Of a DNA stretch of 64,000 nt, positions 11,295 through 20,240 are shown in pieces. Within the stretch, counting starts at the first letter, position 1, and each line of letters begins with the position of its first letter. The stretch is from the NCBI GenBank assembly GCA_022539475.1, contig VCMS01000053.1:1-64000 (forward strand). The letters run 5' to 3'. This DNA is from Gracilaria domingensis (Eukaryota; Rhodophyta; Florideophyceae; Gracilariales; Gracilariaceae). Made by a program: the position numbers and the translations under genes. Under the pieces are notes generated by a model. That model did no database searches. It saw only the letters and a list, made by a program, of their open reading frames with translations, and was not told the DNA's origin.

Positions 11295-14200
11295 TTATAT
11301 TCTCTTTCGAACGCCTTGAAGGACCTCGTGAACTTCGTTCCGAGTGGTATAGTCGTTCGGCTTCCTGTCTACGAAGTAATACCGTCTCAAAATATCTATC
11401 ACGGCTATGACCCTATCAATACAACCAATACTTTCCACAGATCTCACAGTGTGTCGATGATCATCCGTATAGATGACTGCATTGGTTGAGTCGACAATGA
11501 GTCCATATTGCCATGACACACCGATGAACACGGTTCTTATTGTTCTTCCTCTGCTATTCTCATGAAGCTCCAGAACGACTTCGAAAATCTGGTGCACCAA
11601 ACCATAATACAGATCTCTTTCCCGAATGTCTCTGTCAGGTTGTGCATCCTGTGGTACAAAGTGGGCAGCAACATGGTACTTTTGTCGGGCACACTTTTGC
11701 TTGGAAATACGCGCGTTGAAGTTATCCCTTGTTTCCAAGGAAATAGTTCCACTCTCTCTCAGTACGGTTGCACTTCCGAACATCTTTGAAGACTTGATAG
11801 TGAATGACGAATGTGGGACGTTGAAGTTTTCCCACAAGAACCGATTCAGAGCTCCTCTCAAATCATGTGACATATTTCGACATGGGGATCCAACACCGTG
11901 GCATCGAACACCAGCAGCCATATCGTTAATTATAGGCCCACTGTTTCGTATTGTACTTGAAGAGTACTCGTCGTCGACATTACTCATATACTCATTTTCT
12001 GCCTCTGGTGCGATGCCATTGTTCGTAAGCTTGAGGGCGAGAAGTCTAAAGCTCTTGTGAAATATGTGGGAGCTAATATGACAACTACTCTGTACCCTTC
12101 TTCCAACTTCGCCTAGTAGTCTCTCCACAATGAACTGCGAAGAGAGCGGAAGTGGTCCACATTCTCTAAGAAGGTCAGGCAGATGAAGTATGGCGTGCGT
12201 GGTTGGTGTGAAGCAAAATGAATCAGACTCAGATTGATAGAATAGGCTACAAAACCGAACGTACGCCTCCTCAACTGCAGATTTCAAAGCGCGTACCTGT
12301 TCGGGTCCACAATCATACGAGAAAGAAAGCGATACAAGCCTTGCTGTCGCCGCCACCAGAAGAACCACGTCTTTTCGCACCCTATATCGGTGAAGAAATG
12401 GCACTAAGTACATCTCAGCATGACGCCGCAAATCTTCTGCTTTGTACTTGGAAAGGTGCTCCAGAGAAAAAATTGATCTTCCCCATGAACTGGGTACAGC
12501 ATTGGTCGATTCTCTCATAGACTTGTTGATCTTCTCCAAAGTATCATCTGATATGCAATAACTGGGTTTTGGGGAGACCCCTTCCAGTTTAGAGTGCGAT
12601 CCTGTCACCAGACGAAGAACATGTTTCACCCAACCCAGCAAAACGAGATGCATCGCATCATATGGAAAGGAGAACACATAGTCGAGCTTCAAATGGGATA
12701 ACACCGAGCGTCTCTTGATACCACTTTCTGCAATTATGCTTCTTTTCTCTTTCGTATCAAGCTGTCTCTGCGAAATCCTGCGCCATGTCAGCATCACATC
12801 TTTGCTTTGGCGTTTTACTACGCACTCCATTTCAATGAAATTCCGAATGTTTCGAGCGTTACCAGATCTGAAAAGGTTCTTGATGTCTCTAGGTCTTATT
12901 TCAGGAACGGCACAGTTATTTCTACATTGTCTTATATACGTCTTTGTCTTGAGACAAAAGCGACAGAAGATAGTACCGTTGTGCCCCACGTATCCAAACA
13001 CCTTGGAAGCCGCTGGCCAATCTGCCGTGAAATACAAGAGAAAGGCCTTTATTGTCCGCACTTTGCGATCGTAACATGATATCCGTATTCCATTTTCAAG
13101 TTCCCGAATGTCTTGTACAAGTTCTTCAAGAAAAGTGTCGAAGTATTCTGAATCATGACTACCTGGAATAACGGCATGAATGATTGCATTTGATGCTTTG
13201 CTTCGTACCTTTGGGTCAAAGTTCAGAATTGTTGAGACCACTGGCCATGTTGAGAATGCAGAGCCGTCTCTCCGCTTTCCACACTCGAAACCATCAGTCG
13301 AAAGCGTGAAGAATACCAATATCTCCTCATTCTCTTTCCAATTCTGTAAAGTTGACTCATGCAATCTGAAGAAGGTGGCACTGTGGTAGTAATCATGAGG
13401 AGGGTCTTGTTCGTTTGGAGTTGAAATACTGATCCAAGCTCGCCGACAGCCATTCATGAGTTGCTCGAACGTCTCCTTAGCATTGCAAAGACCTCTTAGT
13501 GCGGAAGACATTTTCAAGAACCAAAACGACTCTCTCTTGAACGGTTCACTACATACTGGGCAGCAATTTATCTTCCTTGCGCTTCCACATTGAGCAGCAT
13601 GCCCATGAGGACACATTGCGGCTCTGGACTTGCACAGCAACGACTTTCTTACTGAATAGGAGTTGAGGCTCTTAAGTGAAAACTTGGATGATAGGGGTTT
13701 GATGTTAAGCAACCGTTGAAGCGCCCTTTGTGAAACGTTCGACATCTCTGCAGTGTACAAGAAGGCCGCGAGTCTTTCAAAAACTTCTTGCTTCTCACTC
13801 TTTGGGTACATGCTGCTATGTGAACTGGCATAGTGTTCCTCGTTATCGAAAATCGAAATGTTCCAGATATCTTGATCATCGACGTTCTCAACTGAACGTA
13901 TCGAGTACTCGTCCAAAGCACTGGATCCAACGATTCTAGAATTGTGTTCCACAATGGAACCTCCTTCAAGCTGTTCATTGTTCTGGTCATGAATTCGATC
14001 TATGGATACAAACCTGAATTCTGAAGACGGGGAGTTGTGTACCATATCTTGTACTGCTTCACTCTCGTTCTGTGTACGAGGAAGGTACTGACTGTTATCT
14101 CTTCCAAGATCTTCGCCGCAGGCTGATGGCGCTGTTTCTTGAACTTCGATTTCCCTCTCAGAAATCACTGGTGCTACGCTCACCGTCTCCCATCTGCATC

Positions 14201-14354
14201 TTCTTCGAACTATTGGCTCCAGTATTTCTTCTTGCGCTACCTGCAGCTCGGATGGAGTAGGGCTGTAGTCTTCGTGCAACTGAAACGGAGCAAAGTCATC
14301 ACCACTGGTCTCCCATCTACAACGTTTGCGTCTACTCTGTTCGTCAGCAAACAT
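11295..14354 (-). CDS. CACTA/tnp2-type transposase, 1019 aa, apparently intact
   Basis: The protein would cut and paste its element through an RNase-H-like DDE domain in the nucleus. The N terminus is disordered and holds a short repeated motif, RCRWET, at residues 11-16 and 52-57. A Cys/His cluster (about 241-272, CPHGH ... CCPVC) resembles a zinc-binding module. The catalytic region follows the tnp2 pattern: FTLSTDGFECG near 354 (first Asp), WPVVSTILNF near 370 and VIPGSHDSEYFDTFL near 395, then YFTADWPAASKVFGY near 445 (second Asp) followed by CRFC, then LDYVFSFPYDAMHL near 558, and FIVERLLGEVGRRV near 744, where the Glu could complete the triad. It has one uninterrupted frame and a TAA stop. 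Length suits the family. It is divergent from 14897-16495, with 540 bp between the starts. Confidence 0.82.
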   Translation of the reverse strand: MFADEQSRRKRCRWETSGDDFAPFQLHEDYSPTPSELQVAQEEILEPIVRRRCRWETVSVAPVISEREIEVQETAPSACGEDLGRDNSQYLPRTQNESEAVQDMVHNSPSSEFRFVSIDRIHDQNNEQLEGGSIVEHNSRIVGSSALDEYSIRSVENVDDQDIWNISIFDNEEHYASSHSSMYPKSEKQEVFERLAAFLYTAEMSNVSQRALQRLLNIKPLSSKFSLKSLNSYSVRKSLLCKSRAAMCPHGHAAQCGSARKINCCPVCSEPFKRESFWFLKMSSALRGLCNAKETFEQLMNGCRRAWISISTPNEQDPPHDYYHSATFFRLHESTLQNWKENEEILVFFTLSTDGFECGKRRDGSAFSTWPVVSTILNFDPKVRSKASNAIIHAVIPGSHDSEYFDTFLEELVQDIRELENGIRISCYDRKVRTIKAFLLYFTADWPAASKVFGYVGHNGTIFCRFCLKTKTYIRQCRNNCAVPEIRPRDIKNLFRSGNARNIRNFIEMECVVKRQSKDVMLTWRRISQRQLDTKEKRSIIAESGIKRRSVLSHLKLDYVFSFPYDAMHLVLLGWVKHVLRLVTGSHSKLEGVSPKPSYCISDDTLEKINKSMRESTNAVPSSWGRSIFSLEHLSKYKAEDLRRHAEMYLVPFLHRYRVRKDVVLLVAATARLVSLSFSYDCGPEQVRALKSAVEEAYVRFCSLFYQSESDSFCFTPTTHAILHLPDLLRECGPLPLSSQFIVERLLGEVGRRVQSSCHISSHIFHKSFRLLALKLTNNGIAPEAENEYMSNVDDEYSSSTIRNSGPIINDMAAGVRCHGVGSPCRNMSHDLRGALNRFLWENFNVPHSSFTIKSSKMFGSATVLRESGTISLETRDNFNARISKQKCARQKYHVAAHFVPQDAQPDRDIRERDLYYGLVHQIFEVVLELHENSRGRTIRTVFIGVSWQYGLIVDSTNAVIYTDDHRHTVRSVESIGCIDRVIAVIDILRRYYFVDRKPNDYTTRNEVHEVLQGVRKRI

Positions 14355-14896
14355 GACGTGAGGTTACCGATTTAACGCGACGATTATGCAATTTGTGCAA
14401 CAGGGAGTACTTGGAGCAATGAAAAAGGGAGGGATACTACCCCCATTAAGAACTTTTATTGATCAGTTTGGAAAATCACGGCCTTCAAAGAGCGATGAAA
14501 ACTTTTAGGTTTTCAAAATTATTTGAGGAGGTTTCGGTTCAACCCATTTCATTCTGCTCAAGAGAGCGCGGGCTCTTCGATACATCTCTCTACTTAGCTT
14601 CCCCCGTCTTCTCTCTCCCGGCTTTCTCCAAATGAATCCGCTCCGCCCCTCCGACGAACAGCTTGGACAGCTCAAGTGACCAGCTTGTTGTCCCCCTTCT
14701 CATCCAGGAATACGTCAACTGTTCCTCCCTATCCTTCCGCCTTGCACATCCCCAAGCTGCGGATACCCATAGTTTCCCGCCTGGAGTACGTTTCATACCA
14801 CGCGAGCTTTCACGGGAAGAGTCAGAAGTGCCTCTCGTGCGTCATTGGAACTGACGACGAGCTCGGTTTTGCATTCAAAAGCTTGTTTCTATCAGA
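14355..14896. promoter_or_regulatory. Divergent intergenic region of the CACTA-like locus
   Basis: These 542 bp separate the start codons of the transposase (14354, minus) and the 532-aa protein (14897, plus), so both promoters should lie here. Small frames inside it have no motif. No clear TATA box was picked out. Confidence 0.4.
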
Positions 14897-16495
14897 ATGG
14901 GTTCACGTACGCTGAACAACGTCACCGCAGACAGCCTCCTCGCCGGTGAACACACTTCGGTGAGCCCGAGAGAGGATGCTGCCGGAGGCCAAAGAAATGC
15001 GTACTCGGTGCAGCAACAAGTCCAATCTCGTGCAGAGAGAGCTTCTCACTATGCCACGGCTCGTGTTGCACGTGTGGCAAGTACTCCTTCTGGAGTTCCA
15101 ACACCGACTGCCAACCTCGAAGTACTTCAAGCAAACTCGGTGAGGATTCCAGGCGCATCCTCGAAACGCAAAATGAAAGAGAATGACAGGCCTGGGTTCC
15201 CGACTGGTGCACTACTCTCCGCGAGAGTAGTGTTCAACCGCCTGTATCAGGAGAAAATGACTGACAACCGCCCAGTTGATGACAACTATCCTATCTATCC
15301 AGAGATAGCGAATGCGATAAAGGACAGAATCCGTCAGTTTATGTACCACCGTCTTGGGCTAGAGCGTGGGAAGCGCACGTTTAGGTCCATTAAGAGTGAG
15401 TTCGGCCCACAAATCTTTCAGCTGAAGCGAAACCTGGTGGACACATTCCCCGTTTTGGCCGCCGCTCAGAATCACTGGGTTATCACAGAGTTCATTAAGG
15501 AAGCTATACAACGAGATAAGAAGGCGAAGGCTGAGGAACAGAAGCGCGGGACAAAGAGAGTTTTAGGTGATGGTGGGAACAGGAGTCGCGTTGGTACTGA
15601 TCCGAACACAAACCTGACAGCAGCGATGCCAGCACATTCCAGTGAGAGAGCGTCGAATCCTGTTGAACCTGAACGCCAACCGCGATTGAATTCGACAACA
15701 GTCACGCCCTCCGTTAACAGCAACGAAAGAGACAGAAGGGCTCGATCTAGGGGTCAAGCGGAAGATGAAACTGCGGGTCACGAACAGGATGGCGGGCATG
15801 GCAGTGGGGCTCTCCGTGTCCCATTGCAGAGACATTCTTCCAATGGAACTGATCAGCACGGCAGTACTGGTGAGTCCACTGATCAAGCGAGCAATGACGC
15901 CGTTGCCCACGAGCCAAATGTGTCAGGTGATACGCTTCAACTTGTTTTATCTGAAGGAAATCTCTCGGACAGAACTTATGCTGCAAGTGGTGGGAGCATC
16001 AGTCGTGCTCCAATCGCATCTAATGGGATGCTTTCGCGAAGGGGGAAAGACGTGGCAGTTACACGAGAGCGCTCTGATCAGTATTCCGAGTCCAATGGTC
16101 CCTCATCCATAAATGACGGAGAAGTGCTTAGCGAAGGTTCATCGGAAGGTCACGTTGATATATCTGCCACTGTGAGAAAGATGGTAGATCAAACGGAGAA
16201 AGCGGTAGAGTCTATTCCGTCCCGTTCTGCTACGCGTGGTCGCAAGCATGGCGGAAGAAGCTTCCGTCAGCCGTCATCGAAGGAACCTGCCCGACGCCGG
16301 CGGGGAAAGGGTAGGAAGCGCAGGAGAGATGTCGAGGTTTCCGCGGAAGAAAGTGGCATCGAGGATGTGAGCCCACCAAACCAACGTCGTCGAGCTGAGC
16401 GAGCGGAGGAAGGACGTCCCACAAAGTTTACAAACCCACGTCGTGGAAGTTCAAGCGCAGATCGCACTGGAGCCCGCCGACACCCAAAACGTTGA
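14897..16495 (+). CDS. Unrecognised 532-aa protein, probable transposon accessory factor
   Basis: No known family was identified. Residues about 95-195 form the only ordered-looking part: it includes GALLSARVVFNRLYQEKM, a YPEIANAIKDRIRQFMYHRLG helix, and the hydrophobic LVDTFPVLAAAQNHWVITEFI. This could be a small helical DNA-binding or dimerisation domain. The remaining C-terminal two thirds is Ser/Gly/Asn-rich and disordered, ending in Arg/Lys-rich tracts (ARRRRGKGRKRRR, RRAERAEEGR) that look like nuclear localisation or nucleic-acid-binding signals. It diverges from the CACTA transposase, which suggests the TnpA-like partner that binds subterminal repeats, but that is inference from position. 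The ATG at 14897 follows a stretch without other strong starts. A perfect 10-bp inverted repeat (15210-15232) lies in the coding sequence. Confidence 0.5.
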   Translation: MGSRTLNNVTADSLLAGEHTSVSPREDAAGGQRNAYSVQQQVQSRAERASHYATARVARVASTPSGVPTPTANLEVLQANSVRIPGASSKRKMKENDRPGFPTGALLSARVVFNRLYQEKMTDNRPVDDNYPIYPEIANAIKDRIRQFMYHRLGLERGKRTFRSIKSEFGPQIFQLKRNLVDTFPVLAAAQNHWVITEFIKEAIQRDKKAKAEEQKRGTKRVLGDGGNRSRVGTDPNTNLTAAMPAHSSERASNPVEPERQPRLNSTTVTPSVNSNERDRRARSRGQAEDETAGHEQDGGHGSGALRVPLQRHSSNGTDQHGSTGESTDQASNDAVAHEPNVSGDTLQLVLSEGNLSDRTYAASGGSISRAPIASNGMLSRRGKDVAVTRERSDQYSESNGPSSINDGEVLSEGSSEGHVDISATVRKMVDQTEKAVESIPSRSATRGRKHGGRSFRQPSSKEPARRRRGKGRKRRRDVEVSAEESGIEDVSPPNQRRRAERAEEGRPTKFTNPRRGSSSADRTGARRHPKR

Positions 16496-17466
16496 TGGTT
16501 AGATTTCCACTTATCATCGTCGAACACCCCGACACATCGTTGAGCAATTCTCTCGTGAGTTAGATAGTCACATCTTATTACCCGACGATCTGCGCGTGTT
16601 CAAAACGTTCTAACCAGCCAAAATCTCATGATTCCTTCATCCCTTTGTTTACCAGAAGTACAGTTACCTCAAAGCTCGTTGGTCTCGGTGCTGCTGCTTC
16701 ATGGTATTGCCGCAGTTTTAAGATAATTCCGACCATCCCATGCATCGCTGCACTAGGGGCAGGATTGTTAGCCAATGGCTAACATAGAACTTTCAATCTG
16801 TCCTTACTCCAATCTCATTTTGCACTGTTCAAAGTACTTCTTTGTACTGTACCTGCTCTTATAGGGTACACACATTGGTATAAAGTTTGTACTAATTTTA
16901 CTCTCTTAGACGTGTTTTAGGACCTTTTCATAGTACTAAATGGCCAACATAAGCCCTCATCTTGGACAAGAAATATCGGTTTCCTGTCTCGTTTACGAAC
17001 AGATTTTGTCTGCTTGGGGACTATAAGAAAGACATGTATAAGACCTTCGTGGGATGGGTACGGAACGCCTCTCTTGGACATCTCTAGGGCAGAAATTATA
17101 CTGCTTTGGACTCATATGCTCGCTAGGCTTTGGTCACAATACGTGCCGTCTTTGACCAGTCTTGGGAGATCTTCTCAGTACTTCTTTCGTACTCTTCTCG
17201 TGCAGTCATTGTCCCAAAAAACGGACGGCATCTCGAACATTATTTTTTCACATCTTGTGCCTCATTAGGCCCCTTTTTGAGGATCTATTTGGTGCACATT
17301 TCGTCCATCTTCTGCCCTGTCCTATGCGGCCATTTATTGGACTCATCTAAATGGCACTTTTTGGGCCATATTTTGGCCATGTTTTGAGCCAAATATACAC
17401 GTATCATGTTGGCCTTATGGTGGTCCTATTTTGGCCATATATAGGCCGCAAAAATGGCCCACAGGG
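16496..17466. other. Non-coding, repeat-bearing flank of the CACTA-like locus
   Basis: The region is AT-rich without a credible gene. From about 16930 it contains scattered TTGGAC/TTGGCC-type motifs, densest at 17320-17466 (GCGGCCATTT, GGGCCATATTTTGGCCATG, TTGGCCTTA, TATTTTGGCCATATATAGGCC, ATGGCCCAC). Such clusters are typical of transposon termini where a transposase partner binds. Confidence 0.4.
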
Positions 17467-17468
17467 TT

Positions 17469-17924
17469 TGAGGAACATCTGTCGTTGACGTCGGGACCTG
17501 AGGGTCGTACCGAGGAGGTATAGGACTAGATTACGAAGTGATCCGACTCTGTATAGAGTTTTGCCGTGTTTACGGAAACCCGTGCATTAACGTTGGAGGA
17601 TCTCGCCCGGCTCCGGGCACAGTGCCGAGGAGGCCCTACCCGTCGCGTGTGGGTGTTGTTTGGTTGTTGTTTTCTGTTGCTTTCCCTCTCGGGACTACAC
17701 CTGTCTTTGGTCGTGTTTCGTCGTTGCCGATACCACCCCATCTCTGGAGTTTCTCATCGTTTCCTCCCGACGTGGCCTAGCACCTCTTTAGGTATAGCCA
17801 GTTGCCACTTCGGCCTTACAACCGAGTTACGGTGGTACAGAGGGCTCTGTCACTGGTCTGCCATCTCTCACGAGAGCGGACCGTCGGACAGTCTGGTGGG
17901 TTTCACTCTTCCGAGTTTGCCCCA
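17469..17924 (+). repeat. 5' LTR, truncated on its left (U3) side
   Basis: This 456-bp segment runs from TGAGGAACATC to TTTGCCCCA and matches 28466-28921 over its whole length with about a dozen substitutions. Homology stops abruptly at about 17467. The 3' copy continues a further 517 bp to the left, up to a polypurine tract, so the 5' copy appears to have lost most of its U3. Confidence 0.88.
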
Positions 17925-17929
17925 CAAAG

Positions 17930-17942
17930 TGGTCTCCCGACC
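17930..17942 (+). other. Primer-binding site (tRNA), candidate
   Basis: Five bases after the LTR end the sequence reads TGGTCTCCCGACC. The TGG start pairs with the CCA end of a tRNA, as expected for minus-strand priming. I could not name the tRNA from sequence alone. Confidence 0.6.
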
Positions 17943-18170
17943 TAGAACCGTTTTAGGTCACTGTCGTGGAATTGACTTGATTGCTGACGGATCACCGTTT
18001 TCTGACAACGATCAGGGGACTCTTTAGAGTTTTGGAGGTTGACAACTTTTGAACGTAAACCGCTGACGTGGTGGTTTACCGAGAAGGTTTATTGAGTTTT
18101 CTTGTTCTTTGGAGACTCGTGTACGAGTTTAACTGGATCATCTGGATCAGATTGCTTACTGGTTTTCAGT

Positions 18171-20240
18171 ATGCCGCAACCGCCTCGAGGTTCTCGAGCT
18201 GGTTCCGCGCGGTCGTCAGCTGCGGTTCTACCTGTTGCACCGACGTCCCGGTCTATCCCAGATGAGGCGCAACCTCTTGAGGTCGTACCCCGCCCCCGGA
18301 GAACGCGTTCAGTTACGAAAGCACCCAAGGGAAATGTGGGTTCTGCTCAACCCGTCGTTGAGACACCATCCATGGTTAATCCTAACGCTGCTACCGTAGT
18401 CCAGTTGGCTAAGTCGGAATCCCGCTTGGATATTAATCACGCTGCTCACGTGGAACTCCTAGAGGATGTTACCTCGTTGAGGACGCAGGTTGATAATGCC
18501 CAGGTGATGGATGTCTCAGGAGACTTACGTCTTCTGAGAAGGGACGTGAATTCCATTATGGAAAATCTGGGTACCCCAGACGTCTTCGTCACGGAGTACC
18601 GGGCATTTGTCGAGGAAATGCGCACCGATATCGGTCGAATTCGTTCGCGCTTGGAAACGCTGGAGGATACAATCCGTATGGATGAAGCTGTGGACGCACA
18701 GGTTCCTCAAGGAAATCCATCTGCGGATGAAGACCATCGTTCGGTGAAGCAGAAACGTCGACATCCAAAACGAGTTCACTATGATTCGGATTCATCGCGC
18801 TCTGACTCGAGCGGCATGACTGAAGACAGTTCGTCAGATTCATCTGATAGTGATGACAACCGTCATAGGTCACGTTCGACACGGTCGAAAGCGACGCAGT
18901 CTACTCAGGCAGCCATGAGATCACTCGTGAAAGGACGGCGCCACTTGGGACTCAAAGAGTTAAAGCCGACGGACCCGCTCTACACAAAGCTGTTGTCGTA
19001 TCGCTATTATCGGTTGGAAGATGTTACTTCGAATCGCTCCTCGCGAGGAACCGGTAAGGTGAAGGACTACATTCGAAGGTTGAATGTTACCCTTGAAAAA
19101 AGGAAGTTCTCGGGGACAGATCCTATCCTTATCTTGGATTTCCTTGCCAGTTTCGTCCAGGAGGCCGATATACTCGGTATGAGTGAAGCAAAGGCATATG
19201 TGGCACTGCCGTACTTCCTAACAGGGACTGCGGAAGATCAGTACAACTCAGTTCGAGGAACCTCGAGAGCCTCGGAAGGAGGAGTCACGTGTTGGCCGGA
19301 AGCCGTGAACTACCTTCTCAGGTCGTACGCGACTTCCAACGCGATTTACAGCGCTACTCTTGCTGTTCGCGACACTAGACAGAAGAGTGGAGAATCTGAA
19401 ACGGTTTATTCAACGCGGTTGAACAAAGCGTTTCACCGATGTGGTAATGTGTATTCCGCACAGGAGCAGTGTACCATGTTTGTTGATGGTTTGGACCCCA
19501 CCATTCGGTCGTTGGTCGCTCGCGGACGCGAGAAAAAACGCCGAATAACGTACCTAGAGTTGGTTAATTACACCCAGGCGGAAGGAGAGACGTATCGAGC
19601 CCGCAACCCGGGGCAGCGCCGCTCGAAAGCGCTACTCGCGGAGAGTTCGTCACCATCGATGTCGGTTTTGCGACGTGAAACCGCTGTCGGTGATGCTGAT
19701 AACGTCCACTTCATCGGAAGTAATCCCGATTCTTACGGATCTACGGACCTGCCGTCAACCTCGATTCTGAGCACGGAAGAAGACCCCGCATTGTATGCCC
19801 AAGGTGTCCGGGTGCCTGCAGCCTCGCTCCCTTGCGCTAACAATTCGTCGCGTCTGAACTGTCCAGGGTAGAAGGACACAGCACCACAACGTCGAGTGGA
19901 CAATCGCCCTCGCGACAAACTGGCCTCGGTCATATGTTACCAGTGCTACCTTCCAGGTCACGTATCGACGCAGTGCGTATTTCCGCCGTCGCACAGGCCG
20001 AAAATTATTGCGTATTACGACGCCCTCACGCCTGAGGAAAAGGAATCTGTTTCACGGAAGGAATATGATAAGGCCAGGGCTGAACTGGGATTACCGGTTC
20101 CGGTTTATGCTCAGCCCTCCGTTCCGGCACAGGCACCTTCGAACCAGGTTCAATGCGAAGTACCCACGCATGGGGTTCAGTTAGGCCCCCCGAACGGAGT
20201 TCACGCACCGAATTCGGTGAGCCCCGTTCAGAAAAACTGA
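18171..20240 (+). CDS. gag: gag polyprotein with zinc knuckle, one internal TAG
   Basis: Gag forms the virus-like particle and packages the element RNA. From ATG 18171 (MPQPPRG) the frame has a basic disordered N terminus, a coiled coil with an acidic Ser-rich linker, then a retrotransposon capsid-like region (about residues 270-460, with LDFLASFVQEADI, YVALPYFLTGTAEDQYNS and CTMFVDGLDPTIRSLV). A TAG at 19869-19871 interrupts it. The same frame then continues into the zinc knuckle CYQCYLPGHVSTQC (C-X2-C-X4-H-X4-C) and ends at TGA 20238-20240. The TAG is one C-to-T change from CAG, so the ancestral gag was probably about 690 codons. The last two sense codons, AAA AAC, lie in a potential -1 slippery site. 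Confidence 0.85.

Larger units (their letters stand above)
9674..17466. mobile_element. CACTA-like (En/Spm, tnp2-type) DNA transposon locus; ends uncertain
   Basis: Three long ORFs form a block: a basic protein (9674-10558, minus), a CACTA-type transposase (11295-14354, minus) and an unrecognised nuclear-looking protein (14897-16495, plus). CACTA elements typically encode the transposase plus one or more DNA-binding partners and carry clusters of short repeats inside their termini. The stretch 16930-17466 has about eight GGCC-containing motifs in mixed orientation, including two copies of TATTTTGGCCAT, which would suit such a terminal cluster, and it ends in CACAGGG where the LTR of the next element begins. 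I did not find a matching left end, so the coordinates mark the ORF block and the candidate right edge only. Confidence 0.5.
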
